From Saccharicrinis fermentans DSM 9555 = JCM 21142 (lineage in GTDB: Bacteria; Bacteroidota; Bacteroidia; Bacteroidales; Marinilabiliaceae): a stretch of 64,000 nucleotides of DNA. Under the pieces are notes generated by a model that worked only from the letters and a program-made list of their open reading frames with translations, did not search any database and was not told the DNA's origin. The stretch is taken from NCBI RefSeq assembly GCF_000517085.1, contig NZ_KI912107.1:1860398-1924397 (forward strand). Reading direction: 5' to 3'. Shown in pieces: positions 9,298 to 19,035 of this stretch; the first letter of the stretch is position 1, and every line of letters starts with the position of its first letter. The position numbers were made by a program, and so were the translations under genes.

Positions 9298-10083
9298 TTA
9301 CACCCCTCTCACGGACACACTTACCTTCCTTTGCAAAATCAGCTTCATACCGCTGGTCATAGTTGCTACTGCGACAATATTAAAGGATTTATCCAACACA
9401 GCCCCTTTGGGTACCTCATAATTAAACACCCCCGTTTTATTCTTATTCACATTACAAATAGTCAAATTCTTATGAAAGAATTTTCCTTCAATTAATTTCC
9501 CTTCATAATACTCAACCGATTTTACTCTATCTGCACCTTCACCCACCAAAGAAGCCTTGATTCTGTACATATTAATACTTCTAATTTCGTCTACCTTTTG
9601 AATTCTTAAAGTGGGTTGATCACGGAGCTTTCCTAAATTAGTATACTCCTTTAAACCTGTTCCTACCATACCACCCTTATAAAAATATTCGGCAGTTATG
9701 TTTCCGCTGCGATCATACCTTTTGCAAGTTCCATCCAGCCTGCCATTTTTGTATTCCTGCTCTTTCCATACTTTTCCATTGGAATGATACGTATAGCGTT
9801 TACCTTCCTTTTTATTATTCACATAATTGATTTTTTCATACACCTTTCCAGCATTCGAATATCGAATACTCAAACCATGTCTAACAACTTCGCCTTTTTC
9901 ATTTTTCTTTAAGGATACCTTCCATTCAACCGGAGACGATGGATCATTATTAAAATGTTTTTTTTGAATATATGTGCCATCCGGGTTAGTAGCAGCTTTT
10001 TTGGTAGATGCTTGCTGAGGTGCAAAAAAATCACAAGCAGACAGCACCATTACCATCACTAGTAATGCAAATAATTTTCTCAT
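9298..10083 (-). CDS. MORN-variant repeat lipoprotein (261 aa)
   Basis: A small outer-membrane or periplasmic lipoprotein. The start at 10083 gives MRKLFALLVMVMVLSAC, a textbook lipoprotein signal with Cys17. A longer in-frame start at 10185 would overlap the GH97 gene and bury the signal, so I reject it. The middle carries repeats of the type G.....Y..GK....YKNGRLDG seen in YwqK-like MORN-variant proteins (about residues 65-160): NNKKEGKRYTYHSNGKVW, YKNGRLDGTCKRYDRSGN, YKGGMVGTGLKEYTNLGK. The C-terminal 90 residues are a separate beta-rich region that I do not recognise. It lies 70 bp downstream of GH97. The function is unknown. Confidence 0.7.
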   Translation of the reverse strand: MRKLFALLVMVMVLSACDFFAPQQASTKKAATNPDGTYIQKKHFNNDPSSPVEWKVSLKKNEKGEVVRHGLSIRYSNAGKVYEKINYVNNKKEGKRYTYHSNGKVWKEQEYKNGRLDGTCKRYDRSGNITAEYFYKGGMVGTGLKEYTNLGKLRDQPTLRIQKVDEIRSINMYRIKASLVGEGADRVKSVEYYEGKLIEGKFFHKNLTICNVNKNKTGVFNYEVPKGAVLDKSFNIVAVATMTSGMKLILQRKVSVSVRGV

Positions 10084-10153
10084 AATGAATAATTTACTTT
10101 TATTATTTTGATATTTATACGAATTCATCGTCTTATAATTTTCGTTCCTTCGT

Positions 10154-12127
10154 TTATTTTTCAACAATATGCATGGCAAAGCCACTGTTTGCTTTTATTT
10201 CCAGCTCCATAGAGTCTATACTCTGTAATTCAAGTTCTTTAATAGCCACCTGTGTTCGAGTTACTGCTTTTTCATCATCCGTATATAGTTTAGCGCTATA
10301 GCTAGTCCCATCTTCCAAAAAGGAAAAATCCAAAGACAGCGCTCTTTCCTGGTTTCCATTAATTCCTCCCATATACCAATCTTTACCTTTTCTTCGGGCA
10401 ATCACAGCTATCTTACCTATCTCACCCACAATCACTTTTGTTTCATCCCATGTGGTGGGAACACTGTTAAAAAATGCAAGTTCAGGTTCATTACCAATGG
10501 TTCTTGTATCCCCCCATAATCCATCATTCTTAACCGGAGCAGCAGGGGCCTTATCATACCAATATAAAAACTGTAGAGGACTGAAAATGCAAACTGTTTT
10601 AGCTAGTTGAGACGCATGAGAGCCCATTTTTTCCACCCGTTTATTATAATAGCAAACAGTGTTATCCGCGGCACCTGCCAACAAGCGAGTAAACATAGAT
10701 ATTAAAGTATGTTCGTTACTAACTGTTGTTTCATCACCTGCAATTCCTTCTTGCGTTAAAAGGTTAGGATACGTACGTGAGACCCCAGTAGGACGGTACT
10801 CGTCATGAACATCAACAATTAATTGATACTGCGCTGCCTTTTTAATAGCCTCATGCAACCAAGCAGTTGCGTCCTGATCACCCACTCTTACAAAGCCAAA
10901 TTTAATACCTGCGACACCCCATTTTTTAAACAATGGCAAAATATCATCCAATTGTTTTTCCAATGCTCTTCGGTTCACATACAAAATAACTCCAATATCC
11001 TTATTTTTAGCATATGCAGTAACCGCTTCCATATCTAAAGGTCCCTTGGATCTTTTGGGATCTAAAGTAACCGTAGTTGCGTCTGATTCGTTTTTCATTT
11101 CGTCTCCATACCAACCGGCATCAAACATAATATACTGCATATGATGAGAAGCCACAAAATCAATAGCGGCGTATGCGCCTTGAGTTGTCAATGTAGTCTC
11201 CCGTAGTACTTTACCTGGTACAATCCAAGATTCATCTGCTAAGGCAGAAGGAGAATTCAGATTTTGAATTATATAGTTTTGTTCTAACAATTTTCCATAG
11301 CTATCACCTGTCATTATCACTCTCCATGGCGACTGAAAAGGTAGCTTCTTATGTACCTTAGACCCTTCACTTCTCTCTGCCAAAATAGCGCCAGTGATCG
11401 TATCCTGCTTGTGATCTAACATTTTACCATCAAGCGTTGACAATATGCTATATTCCGACTCCCCTCTATTAAAACTTAAACGAGCATAATCTACTAAAGC
11501 AGCCTCTGCCAACGCTACTTTTACATGACTACCCATTTCAATAAGTAAAGGACGCTCACAACCCTTTTTCAATTGAGACAAGGGTATTTTTTTATATTCC
11601 CCTTGAGCTGTCAATACACCAGGTGCACGCTCGGGTGTTGACCATACAGGATAATCCTCTTCAAAGGTATAATTAATTTTCTCATCCAATCCGATTTCCC
11701 TCACTCCTCCTTGTTCAGGAATCTCATAAGCAAACGCTATCCCCTCATTATAAGCTCGTAAAATAACATTCAATTTAGCTGATACACTCTCTAAATATAC
11801 CTTTAGCTCATTGTATTTATTGGGAATCGTGCAACGCTCACTAAAACTGGATGTCCAGTAATTATCTTCACTGGATTTCTCCACAGCCATTATCTTGAAA
11901 GGTTTACTAAAATCAAGTTCTGGAGACACAATACTGAATTGTGAAGGAGATATAATAACTTCACCTTTATACTTAATTTGAAATTGAAACCCTAGCCCTT
12001 CATCATTAAAAGGCATCATATATATTTCATTTATCTCATTGGGCGAGCTTAATGATACTTTCTTATGAACTTTGCCTGTTAATATTTGCACACAAGCCAA
12101 AAATACAATCAAAACAAATAATCGCAT
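10154..12127 (-). CDS. GH97-family glycoside hydrolase (657 aa)
   Basis: A secreted GH97 enzyme with signal peptide MRLFVLIVFLACVQILTG, an N-terminal beta-sandwich (about 20-280), a (beta/alpha)8 barrel (about 290-560) and a C-terminal beta-domain. Barrel motifs are YIMFDAGWYGDE, VILYVNRRALEKQLDD, IKFGFVRVGDQ near 407, and VDVHDEYRPTGVSRTYPNL near 436 followed by TQEGIAGDE. GH97 contains inverting alpha-glucosidases and retaining alpha-galactosidases. The retaining nucleophile Asp, usually in a KVDF-type motif, is Gly here (KFGF), and the HDE motif replaces the usual HE or HG, so the stereochemistry is uncertain. It begins a unit bounded upstream by a terminator after SusD. Confidence 0.85.
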   Translation of the reverse strand: MRLFVLIVFLACVQILTGKVHKKVSLSSPNEINEIYMMPFNDEGLGFQFQIKYKGEVIISPSQFSIVSPELDFSKPFKIMAVEKSSEDNYWTSSFSERCTIPNKYNELKVYLESVSAKLNVILRAYNEGIAFAYEIPEQGGVREIGLDEKINYTFEEDYPVWSTPERAPGVLTAQGEYKKIPLSQLKKGCERPLLIEMGSHVKVALAEAALVDYARLSFNRGESEYSILSTLDGKMLDHKQDTITGAILAERSEGSKVHKKLPFQSPWRVIMTGDSYGKLLEQNYIIQNLNSPSALADESWIVPGKVLRETTLTTQGAYAAIDFVASHHMQYIMFDAGWYGDEMKNESDATTVTLDPKRSKGPLDMEAVTAYAKNKDIGVILYVNRRALEKQLDDILPLFKKWGVAGIKFGFVRVGDQDATAWLHEAIKKAAQYQLIVDVHDEYRPTGVSRTYPNLLTQEGIAGDETTVSNEHTLISMFTRLLAGAADNTVCYYNKRVEKMGSHASQLAKTVCIFSPLQFLYWYDKAPAAPVKNDGLWGDTRTIGNEPELAFFNSVPTTWDETKVIVGEIGKIAVIARRKGKDWYMGGINGNQERALSLDFSFLEDGTSYSAKLYTDDEKAVTRTQVAIKELELQSIDSMELEIKANSGFAMHIVEK

Positions 12128-12524
12128 CCTATTTTTTTTATTTAGTTAAATCTCCAAGTTTTTTCAGCTCACCTATCATGATCAGTTAAGAATATAAAAA
12201 TATCATCTAAACCAAAAAGACAATAGGGAGACCGTTGCATATTTCATCATAAATGTTGTAAACCTCAAATACAACAACTTCATTATTTAACCTGACAATA
12301 ATGGGATATCGGTAAGCTTTACTAGATTAAACCCGAACAATTCTAACAAAACGCATTACGAATTAAAGTTACTGCCCATCAAGTTGCCAACTTAATCTAT
12401 AAATCACAGCCTAAAAAATCCATCATTACACAGAACTAAAAAACCTGACACAATACTTATGCATCAGGTTTTAAGATTTAAATATATATTTAAAATATAT
12501 TCAAATTACAGTTAATTATCATAT
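12128..12524. other. Intergenic region between GH97 and SusD-like gene
   Basis: An A/T-rich stretch of 397 bp. It holds the terminator at 12441-12471 and must hold the promoter of the GH97 unit, but I find no convincing TAnnTTTG-type promoter. No ORF or leader-element copy is visible. Confidence 0.5.
12441..12471 (-). terminator. Terminator after second SusC/SusD block
   Basis: A perfect 8-bp stem, AAACCTGA with TCAGGTTT, has a 15-nt loop and is followed by TTTTTT on the minus strand. It lies about 54 bp past the SusD stop. Confidence 0.85.
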
Positions 12525-14156
12525 CTATTCTTCGGCATCCGGAGTAACAAGAACAAAGTTATCAGGAATACTAAAAGGAAGGAACCAATTTTCAGGATCA
12601 CTTAATTTTTGTTCCAGCATTGCAGCTGTTCCAGCATCACCAGAGGCTGTAAATTTTGAAGCTACCGCTTTAGCAATAATACTAGCATCACTAAAATTGC
12701 GCGAAGCTCTCACCAAGTCGCCATACCTATTTCCCTCAAAGGCTGTTTCAAGCGCAGCCTCTTCAAGAATAATAGACCGCACTTGGTTGATAGAATCCGC
12801 AAGAGTTAATGAACCATTACCTTCAATAGCACGAGGAGCCATTCCCACACGTCCTCTAATACCAAGATTACCACCAGTTTGCAAACCACCAGAACTAGTT
12901 GTTACATATTTACTTTGATCAAAATTCAGAAAATCCTGTGCATTACCTATAAATCTAGTAGCCCCAACAGTCACTGAGTCATCAAAAACACCATTATTAA
13001 TCACAGCCAAGGCATGAGCAGGATATCCAGCAGCATTAATAGCCTCCGCATATTTTAAATAAACATGAGCGGCCCTTGTATACATGAAATAATCATACTG
13101 ATATTTTTTGATCCATGTCTCATCTCCTTCCTCATCATAAGAACCTAATACTCTATTATCACCTTGTTCAAAGGCTAAATCTTCATAATATTTATATTGC
13201 ACACTCCAATTAGACACACTTGCTATTGACGCCTTTACCTCGGTGACCAAGGTCTCATAAGCCGTGTTATATTGTCTATAATCATCATCATATTTGGTCA
13301 ATGAAATATACTCATAAGAACCAGGGGTTTCCTCTTCAAAAATATTGATCCAATTATTGGTAGAAACTGAATAGTTACCATTTTTGCCACTATATTCAAT
13401 ACCGTAAGTCTGCGTTAAATTATACAATCCTCCACCAGCATTCACATAGTAATCCAGGAACTGTTTGTAATAGGTTGCGGCCATGATATAATCACCACTC
13501 CACAAATACAAATCTCCCAGAAGAAGGTCATTTTTGGGAATCTCTGCACTCACTCCGATATCAGAAACAGTTTCGATATTCGAATAAGGAAGCAAATTAT
13601 TTATTAAACTATCAAGTCCTTGGTTGAAAGTCAACACAGGATATTCATCATTTAAATCCTCAGTACTCTCAACAGGTTCTAACATATAAGGTAACTTGCC
13701 ATAGTTAGTTAATATTTGAAACTGGGCCCAAGTACGAACACGCAATATTGAAACATAATACGGCAACAACTCATTTTCATAAGCTACCGTATCCATACCT
13801 TGCAGGGCAAAATTACAGTTATTCACTATAGAGAATAAATTTGTTGGATTCACATAACTATTATTTTCAGAAATATCATGTAGATTAATTTTTCTCAATT
13901 CATCTTTTGCACCTGTGGCCACATCCATCAAATCGGCACGAAGTTCACCTAAAACAACATATTGTTCCACGGCATCCTGCATTTGTGACAACACACCAAA
14001 TAAAGCAGAACGGGCTTCAATTTTATCATCACCCAAGTAATCCTCGGTCAATAATACCTCTTCTGGATCCACATCCAACATATCATCACATGAAATCAAA
14101 GCACACGATGCAATAAGGAAGCCGTATAATATTAAAATATATTTTTTCATTATCAT
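12525..14156 (-). CDS. SusD/RagB-like surface glycan-binding lipoprotein (543 aa)
   Basis: The N-terminus ends in a lipobox (ALISCDDMLDVDPEE, Cys23). The acidic residues after the Cys fit the Bacteroidota signal for surface export. The sequence has SusD-type tetratricopeptide-like helices and the C-terminal region IRSIILEEAALETAFEGNRYGDLVRASR, typical of the family. SusD proteins cap the paired SusC transporter and capture oligosaccharide. The start may be Met1 or Met3 (MKKYIL). It follows its SusC partner (14180-17326) by 23 bp and ends the block at a terminator. Confidence 0.88.
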   Translation of the reverse strand: MIMKKYILILYGFLIASCALISCDDMLDVDPEEVLLTEDYLGDDKIEARSALFGVLSQMQDAVEQYVVLGELRADLMDVATGAKDELRKINLHDISENNSYVNPTNLFSIVNNCNFALQGMDTVAYENELLPYYVSILRVRTWAQFQILTNYGKLPYMLEPVESTEDLNDEYPVLTFNQGLDSLINNLLPYSNIETVSDIGVSAEIPKNDLLLGDLYLWSGDYIMAATYYKQFLDYYVNAGGGLYNLTQTYGIEYSGKNGNYSVSTNNWINIFEEETPGSYEYISLTKYDDDYRQYNTAYETLVTEVKASIASVSNWSVQYKYYEDLAFEQGDNRVLGSYDEEGDETWIKKYQYDYFMYTRAAHVYLKYAEAINAAGYPAHALAVINNGVFDDSVTVGATRFIGNAQDFLNFDQSKYVTTSSGGLQTGGNLGIRGRVGMAPRAIEGNGSLTLADSINQVRSIILEEAALETAFEGNRYGDLVRASRNFSDASIIAKAVASKFTASGDAGTAAMLEQKLSDPENWFLPFSIPDNFVLVTPDAEE

Positions 14157-14179
14157 AAAAATTTGAAGTTATTTATACA

Positions 14180-17100
14180 TTACAATCCAATTTTCACTCC
14201 TAAAAATATAGAAGTAAACTGAGGGGTTAAACCAGCATCAATACCTTGTTGGTAACTAACACCAGACATACTCACTTCCGGATCATAACCTAAATAATCG
14301 GTAATGGTAAACAGATTATTAGCTGTTACACTAAACGAAATATCTTTGGCAAAACTCTTAAAAATATCTGGACTATATGAAACACTCAATGTTTTTAAGC
14401 GAATATATGAGCCATCCTCAATCCATCGATCAGAAAAGCGAGCATTACCTGTTGGATCACCATACTCCGCACGTGGAATGGTAGTTTGTTGTCCTTCAAC
14501 CTGCCAACGGTTGGCCACTGCTAAGCTTTGATTGGCAAAGCTACTCATGGATTCTGTTTCTCTTCGTAAAGCATTATAGATGTCATTACCTTGGCTAAAA
14601 GTAAACACAGCCGATAATGATATATTTTTATAGGTAAATGTATTATAAAACATACCAGTAAAATCAGGGTTAGGATCTCCTATAACCTGCATATCCGCCT
14701 CGTCAATTACCTTATTACCATCTACATCCATAAACTTCACATCTCCTGCCATAAATGGTTGATTAAAACCTTCATAATCTACCCACGACAAAGCATTCTG
14801 GTCGGCTTCATTTTGAGTGGAATAAATACCCGCTGTTTTATATCCATAAAATAAACCAACAGGACTTCCCTCCTTATTGATAACTGTTGCTCCAACTCCA
14901 TCAATATCAATCACATTTGAGTTACCTGGTAATGAAACAATCTCATTTTTATATTTGGAAATATTTCCACCTACATCCCATTTAAAATCTTTATTATTGA
15001 TCAGTCTGGCATTCAAAGAAAGGTCAAAACCTTTATTGTTCATTTCTCCTTCATTGCTTAAATAATCATCATAACCATAAACAGGATTAACAGATGTGTA
15101 ATTAAGCAGTTTATCGGTTACATTTTTATAGAAATCCACGTTAACATGAAGTCTTTCGTTAAACAGACCAAGATCCAATCCAACATTCGCTTTCGTTGTT
15201 TTTTCCCACTGCAATGAAGTATTTGCCAAGTTACCACTTATTAAGCCTGTACCTTCAGAATAACGTGTCGACACAAAATAAGAGTAGGCATTATAGTTTC
15301 CAATTGCATCATTTCCGGTAAGACCATAGCTGGCGCGTAATTTAAGTTGATTTAGAAAACCCAGATTTTTCATAAAGTTTTCTGATGAGATCAACCAGGC
15401 AGCACCCAAACTAGGAAAATAACCAAAGCGATTACCATTATCTCCTTTACCGAAACGAGAAGAACCTTCATAAGACATGCTGGCATTCAAAAAATATTTT
15501 CCCTGATATCCATAATTCACATTAGAATATAAGGATGCATATTTCCAATTCCCAATACTTCCTAAAGAAATATAAGTGGCTTTATCTCCACTTTGAAGAG
15601 AGGTAAACTCATCGTCACTGGAGTTACCACTTTGAGAATAAGAATTTTCATAGTTATTCACATTATATCTGGCCCCCAAATTAAAACCAAATTTATGCTT
15701 CAGGGCATTTACCTTATAACTTAAACGCGAATCGTTATAGATAGAAAAATAACGTTCAACACGCGTTCCCGAGGATCGGTATAATATATCTCCATAGGTA
15801 TTTTCTCCAGTTGTAACACCGTTGTTCGGAAAGAAAACGTCATCACGATTATATACATAATTAGATCCAATGATAGAGCTTAGCTTCAATCTATTTGTAA
15901 AATCATAACCCAACTTAAAATTACCATACAATTTATAGTTGGTATTTTCATTTTCCACTTCCTCGGTTAATACGCTCGGATTGGTGTAGCCTGAAATGGG
16001 ATCCACATCCTCATAGATGTCTGTAACAAAACCATCATTTCCTATAACGGTAGGAGCTAATATTGGAGCTTTTATAAGTGCTGTATATATGGGAGAAGTA
16101 CGTCCCAGTATACCATCATCCGACAACTTGTTTTTTTGATAGCTCACAGCCATATTTGTTTGAATAGAGAATTTCTCAGTAACAGTAGACTCTGAGTTAA
16201 AGCGAGTTGAAAAGCGCTGCGATGAAGTATTGGATACAATACCACTATTGTCCATAAAACCAATAGAAAGTCCATACTTAGCTATTTCATCACCTCCAGT
16301 TACTCGAAAGAAATAATCTTGTGTATAGCTATCCTCAAAAACTTCTTTTTGCCAGTCAGTATTATTATGATACCTCTGATAATCCTCGAAAGCAGTATTT
16401 TCATTTAAATAAGGTAATTGCGATAATTCACTATCGCTATACATTCCAGAACCATTGATTTGATTGACCAGGTAATTTTTATAATCACTGGCTTCCATCA
16501 TAGGAATATTTGAAGGTGACATATTCAAACCTCCTTGCAGCGAAAAATCAATCTTTGTAGTAACCTCTTTTGCTCGGGTGGTTTCAATAATGATAACCCC
16601 ATTGGCAGCCTTTGAACCGTAGAGTGAAGTTGCATCTTTAATAACTGTAATATTTGCAATGTCCTTGGGGTTTAAATCTACCAGAGGATCGTATGTATAT
16701 CCCTGGATCAAAGAACTTGAAAAAATATTATTTTCAAGAATCATTCCATCTATAATTATAAGCGGCTGTCCAGAAGCTAAAAGGGAGTTATATCCTCTAA
16801 TAAACATATTAGACCCCACACCTGGCGTACCAGAACGATCTAATATTCTCATACCAGACACATCTCCTTTCATATAGTTAGCCATCGTTCTTGCACTATT
16901 CTCCACATCACCAGATACCGTACTGATGGCATTGGTTACAGAGGTGTTCGATTGTTTACCGACAGGCATCACAACCTCTCCATAATTCGTTTTAAAACCT
17001 TCCTCGTACAAATAAATTTCTAATTCCATTCTTCCTTTCAAAGCTACTTCGAGATAGCCATAAAAAGGAGCTTCAACCATTAGCGTAGCTGTATAATTAG

Positions 17101-17326
17101 GAACATCGATACTAAAATCACCTTCTTCTCCGGTAAAAGTCGATGAAAAGGCAGATACAGAAACATTTGCACCAACCACCGGTTCTCCGGAAGCTGCATC
17201 TATAACCTTACCTGTTACCTTAAGAACATTTACCTCTTGTGCATCCAACCCCAAAAGAGAGATGCAAAACATAAATATCACTAAAGTGTATATATGTCTG
17301 AGCTTTATCACAAAAATATTGTTCAT
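14180..17326 (-). CDS. SusC/RagA-like TonB-dependent transporter (1048 aa)
   Basis: An outer-membrane TonB-dependent transporter. A signal peptide (ending LLGLDAQE) precedes a carboxypeptidase-like N-terminal domain (about 35-110: VTGKVIDAASGEPVVGANVS). Next come the plug (about 120-260: MFIRGYNSLLASGQPLIIID and IANITVIKDATSLYGSKAAN) and a 22-strand barrel ending in IFLGVKIGL. It imports oligosaccharides together with the SusD partner downstream. It is the second SusC of the fasciclin-SusC-SusD block. The plug is divergent from those of the other two SusC proteins, which suggests a different ligand. Confidence 0.92.
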   Translation of the reverse strand: MNNIFVIKLRHIYTLVIFMFCISLLGLDAQEVNVLKVTGKVIDAASGEPVVGANVSVSAFSSTFTGEEGDFSIDVPNYTATLMVEAPFYGYLEVALKGRMELEIYLYEEGFKTNYGEVVMPVGKQSNTSVTNAISTVSGDVENSARTMANYMKGDVSGMRILDRSGTPGVGSNMFIRGYNSLLASGQPLIIIDGMILENNIFSSSLIQGYTYDPLVDLNPKDIANITVIKDATSLYGSKAANGVIIIETTRAKEVTTKIDFSLQGGLNMSPSNIPMMEASDYKNYLVNQINGSGMYSDSELSQLPYLNENTAFEDYQRYHNNTDWQKEVFEDSYTQDYFFRVTGGDEIAKYGLSIGFMDNSGIVSNTSSQRFSTRFNSESTVTEKFSIQTNMAVSYQKNKLSDDGILGRTSPIYTALIKAPILAPTVIGNDGFVTDIYEDVDPISGYTNPSVLTEEVENENTNYKLYGNFKLGYDFTNRLKLSSIIGSNYVYNRDDVFFPNNGVTTGENTYGDILYRSSGTRVERYFSIYNDSRLSYKVNALKHKFGFNLGARYNVNNYENSYSQSGNSSDDEFTSLQSGDKATYISLGSIGNWKYASLYSNVNYGYQGKYFLNASMSYEGSSRFGKGDNGNRFGYFPSLGAAWLISSENFMKNLGFLNQLKLRASYGLTGNDAIGNYNAYSYFVSTRYSEGTGLISGNLANTSLQWEKTTKANVGLDLGLFNERLHVNVDFYKNVTDKLLNYTSVNPVYGYDDYLSNEGEMNNKGFDLSLNARLINNKDFKWDVGGNISKYKNEIVSLPGNSNVIDIDGVGATVINKEGSPVGLFYGYKTAGIYSTQNEADQNALSWVDYEGFNQPFMAGDVKFMDVDGNKVIDEADMQVIGDPNPDFTGMFYNTFTYKNISLSAVFTFSQGNDIYNALRRETESMSSFANQSLAVANRWQVEGQQTTIPRAEYGDPTGNARFSDRWIEDGSYIRLKTLSVSYSPDIFKSFAKDISFSVTANNLFTITDYLGYDPEVSMSGVSYQQGIDAGLTPQFTSIFLGVKIGL

Positions 17327-17348
17327 ATCTATTATCTATTATTTTTAT

Positions 17349-18851
17349 CTATTCTGCCGGAACCAACTCTATATAATCAATACCGACCATTCTATCGTAT
17401 AGTACAACTGCAGCATCTTCCACATCCATCATCACTTTCACTTTTACATGGTAATTATTGGATGCCTCATCATCTATGTACACAGGTATATCATAAGTAT
17501 CACCAATTTTCACTCGTTCATCCAAATAGTTATTAATGGGATCTTCCGGCACTATTTCATATTCAGAAGTTCCATCTGGTCCTGTAATACTTACTTTAAA
17601 TTTTAACAAGGTTTCTTTGGTTGCACCCACTGGTGAATACTTAATATATAGATCGTATTTAGCTGCCAGAACATTACTAAATGACACTTCAAAGAAATTA
17701 TTGTCATCATTTAAAGATTCTCCAATAAATATAATTTTATTGGTAAAAAGTCCTGAAGCAGAAACATCATATACCTTATTGATAGTCAAATCAGAAAGAG
17801 AACCAACCTCTCTACGATCTGTATTTTCCACTTCATATCTCACTGGTTTATAAATCAAATCTTTAGGATCAAAAGAATAACTTTCGGGCATAAACAAATT
17901 TCCATTGCTTAAAACCACCTCATTCGCTAGTAGAGACTGATCAACAAATAAGCTATTTCCATAGGTATTGGTGAGATAACCACTGGTATGTATGTCGGTA
18001 TCGATCCATGGAAAATTAAGGTTATTATATATTGTTTCGTTGGTACGGTTTTTAACCACCTCTACATCAGGGTGTGTAAAATAAGGACTGATAAGACCAT
18101 ATGCATCATTGTACACATCATCACTTAAGGCGATCAGACTATAACGTTCTTCTTCAGAGTCCAAATCACCAATAAGATTAAAGTAACTATTTGATTCTAC
18201 AAAAACCGAATCGTAAACTGTTTGCCCCAAACTATTCTGTCCTACAACTACACTATTTAAAGTATCAAACAAAGTAACATTATACTGGGCTAAATACTCA
18301 TTCATTACAGTAAAATCATCTGAATTAGTAAAATAGCTCCATATATTCTCTCGCACTAGAGCCACATCACTAATTTTATGAATAATTCCATTGCTACATA
18401 AATTATCATTAGAAACCACATCAACACCAGAAAAACTACCTGTTTCTTCGTCGTTTAAATATTCGATATATTTATTATTAAGCACCTTAACCAAGCCATT
18501 TTCAATTTGACTCGTTGAAGCAAAAGAAAAGGTACTAATATGGTTTCCTATCAAATCCATCAATCTTTCCGGATCATTTAGTATTTCTGAAGGTACGCTA
18601 CTGAAGGCCTCGTTGACCGGTGCCCAAACCGTATAAGCCTGATCATCCATTATAAGCTTATCAAACCCAGTTTGAATAATCAAATCATAAAAAGTACTTA
18701 ACTCTGGATCCGCTCCAATGAAGGCTAGCAAATCGGTATCCAACCTATTATCACTTTGCTCATAATGGTCGTCCCATTGCTCATTCTCACAAGCTCCCAA
18801 GGCAAGAATCACCATCAGAGAAAGCAAACTATGTAATATTATTTTATTCAT
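17349..18851 (-). CDS. Fasciclin-domain (FAS1) surface lipoprotein (500 aa)
   Basis: The lipobox LALGAC (Cys21) is followed by acidic residues (ENEQWDDHYE), fitting surface export. A FAS1 domain spans about 40-165, with TVWAPVNEAFSSVP and SNGIIHKISDVAL. A second, weaker one spans about 170-310. A C-terminal beta-sandwich (about 330-500) may bind glycan or cell wall. The start at 18851 is chosen because a leader element ends exactly there; a longer TTG start at 18872 lies inside the leader spacer. It follows terminator 18972-19014 and lies 22 bp before a SusC gene. It may be a surface glycan-binding partner of that SusC/SusD pair. Confidence 0.8.
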   Translation of the reverse strand: MNKIILHSLLSLMVILALGACENEQWDDHYEQSDNRLDTDLLAFIGADPELSTFYDLIIQTGFDKLIMDDQAYTVWAPVNEAFSSVPSEILNDPERLMDLIGNHISTFSFASTSQIENGLVKVLNNKYIEYLNDEETGSFSGVDVVSNDNLCSNGIIHKISDVALVRENIWSYFTNSDDFTVMNEYLAQYNVTLFDTLNSVVVGQNSLGQTVYDSVFVESNSYFNLIGDLDSEEERYSLIALSDDVYNDAYGLISPYFTHPDVEVVKNRTNETIYNNLNFPWIDTDIHTSGYLTNTYGNSLFVDQSLLANEVVLSNGNLFMPESYSFDPKDLIYKPVRYEVENTDRREVGSLSDLTINKVYDVSASGLFTNKIIFIGESLNDDNNFFEVSFSNVLAAKYDLYIKYSPVGATKETLLKFKVSITGPDGTSEYEIVPEDPINNYLDERVKIGDTYDIPVYIDDEASNNYHVKVKVMMDVEDAAVVLYDRMVGIDYIELVPAE

Positions 18852-18939
18852 ATGTTTAAATTTAATTTTCAATTGTCATAAGGAACTCGTCAAGATTACT
18901 CATTTACCTGTGTAAAGCAATTCCCTTGACTTGTTTCAT
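18852..18939 (-). promoter_or_regulatory. Leader element copy D (before FAS1 lipoprotein)
   Basis: The short ORF MKQVKGIALHR (18904-18939) begins 88 bp before the gene's ATG. This is the clearest hairpin: CAAG/CTTG, ATTGC/GTAAT and TTTAC/GTAAA, closed by loop ACAG. The arms differ from every other copy, but pairing is kept. The 3' box is GACGAGTTCCTTATGACA. It lies only 32 bp after the preceding terminator. Confidence 0.75.
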
Positions 18940-18971
18940 CTGTTACTTGACCATTCGTGGTAAATAGAGAA

Positions 18972-19014
18972 AACAAGCAGGCCATTACAATGCGGTAATA
19001 TTTACCTGCTTGTT
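18972..19014 (-). terminator. Terminator or attenuator between two FAS1 genes
   Basis: A perfect 10-bp stem, AACAAGCAGG with CCTGCTTGTT, has a 23-nt loop and is followed by TTCTCTATTT. Only 32 bp separate it from leader copy D, which leaves little room for a promoter. It may be a partial terminator within a longer operon. Confidence 0.75.
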
Positions 19015-19035
19015 ATATAACATTAAAGTTTTAGT

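Noticed and set aside
10084-10185. An N-terminal extension of 34 residues on the MORN-like lipoprotein
   Set aside because: It would overlap the GH97 gene and place the clear lipoprotein signal peptide internally; the start at 10083 is better.
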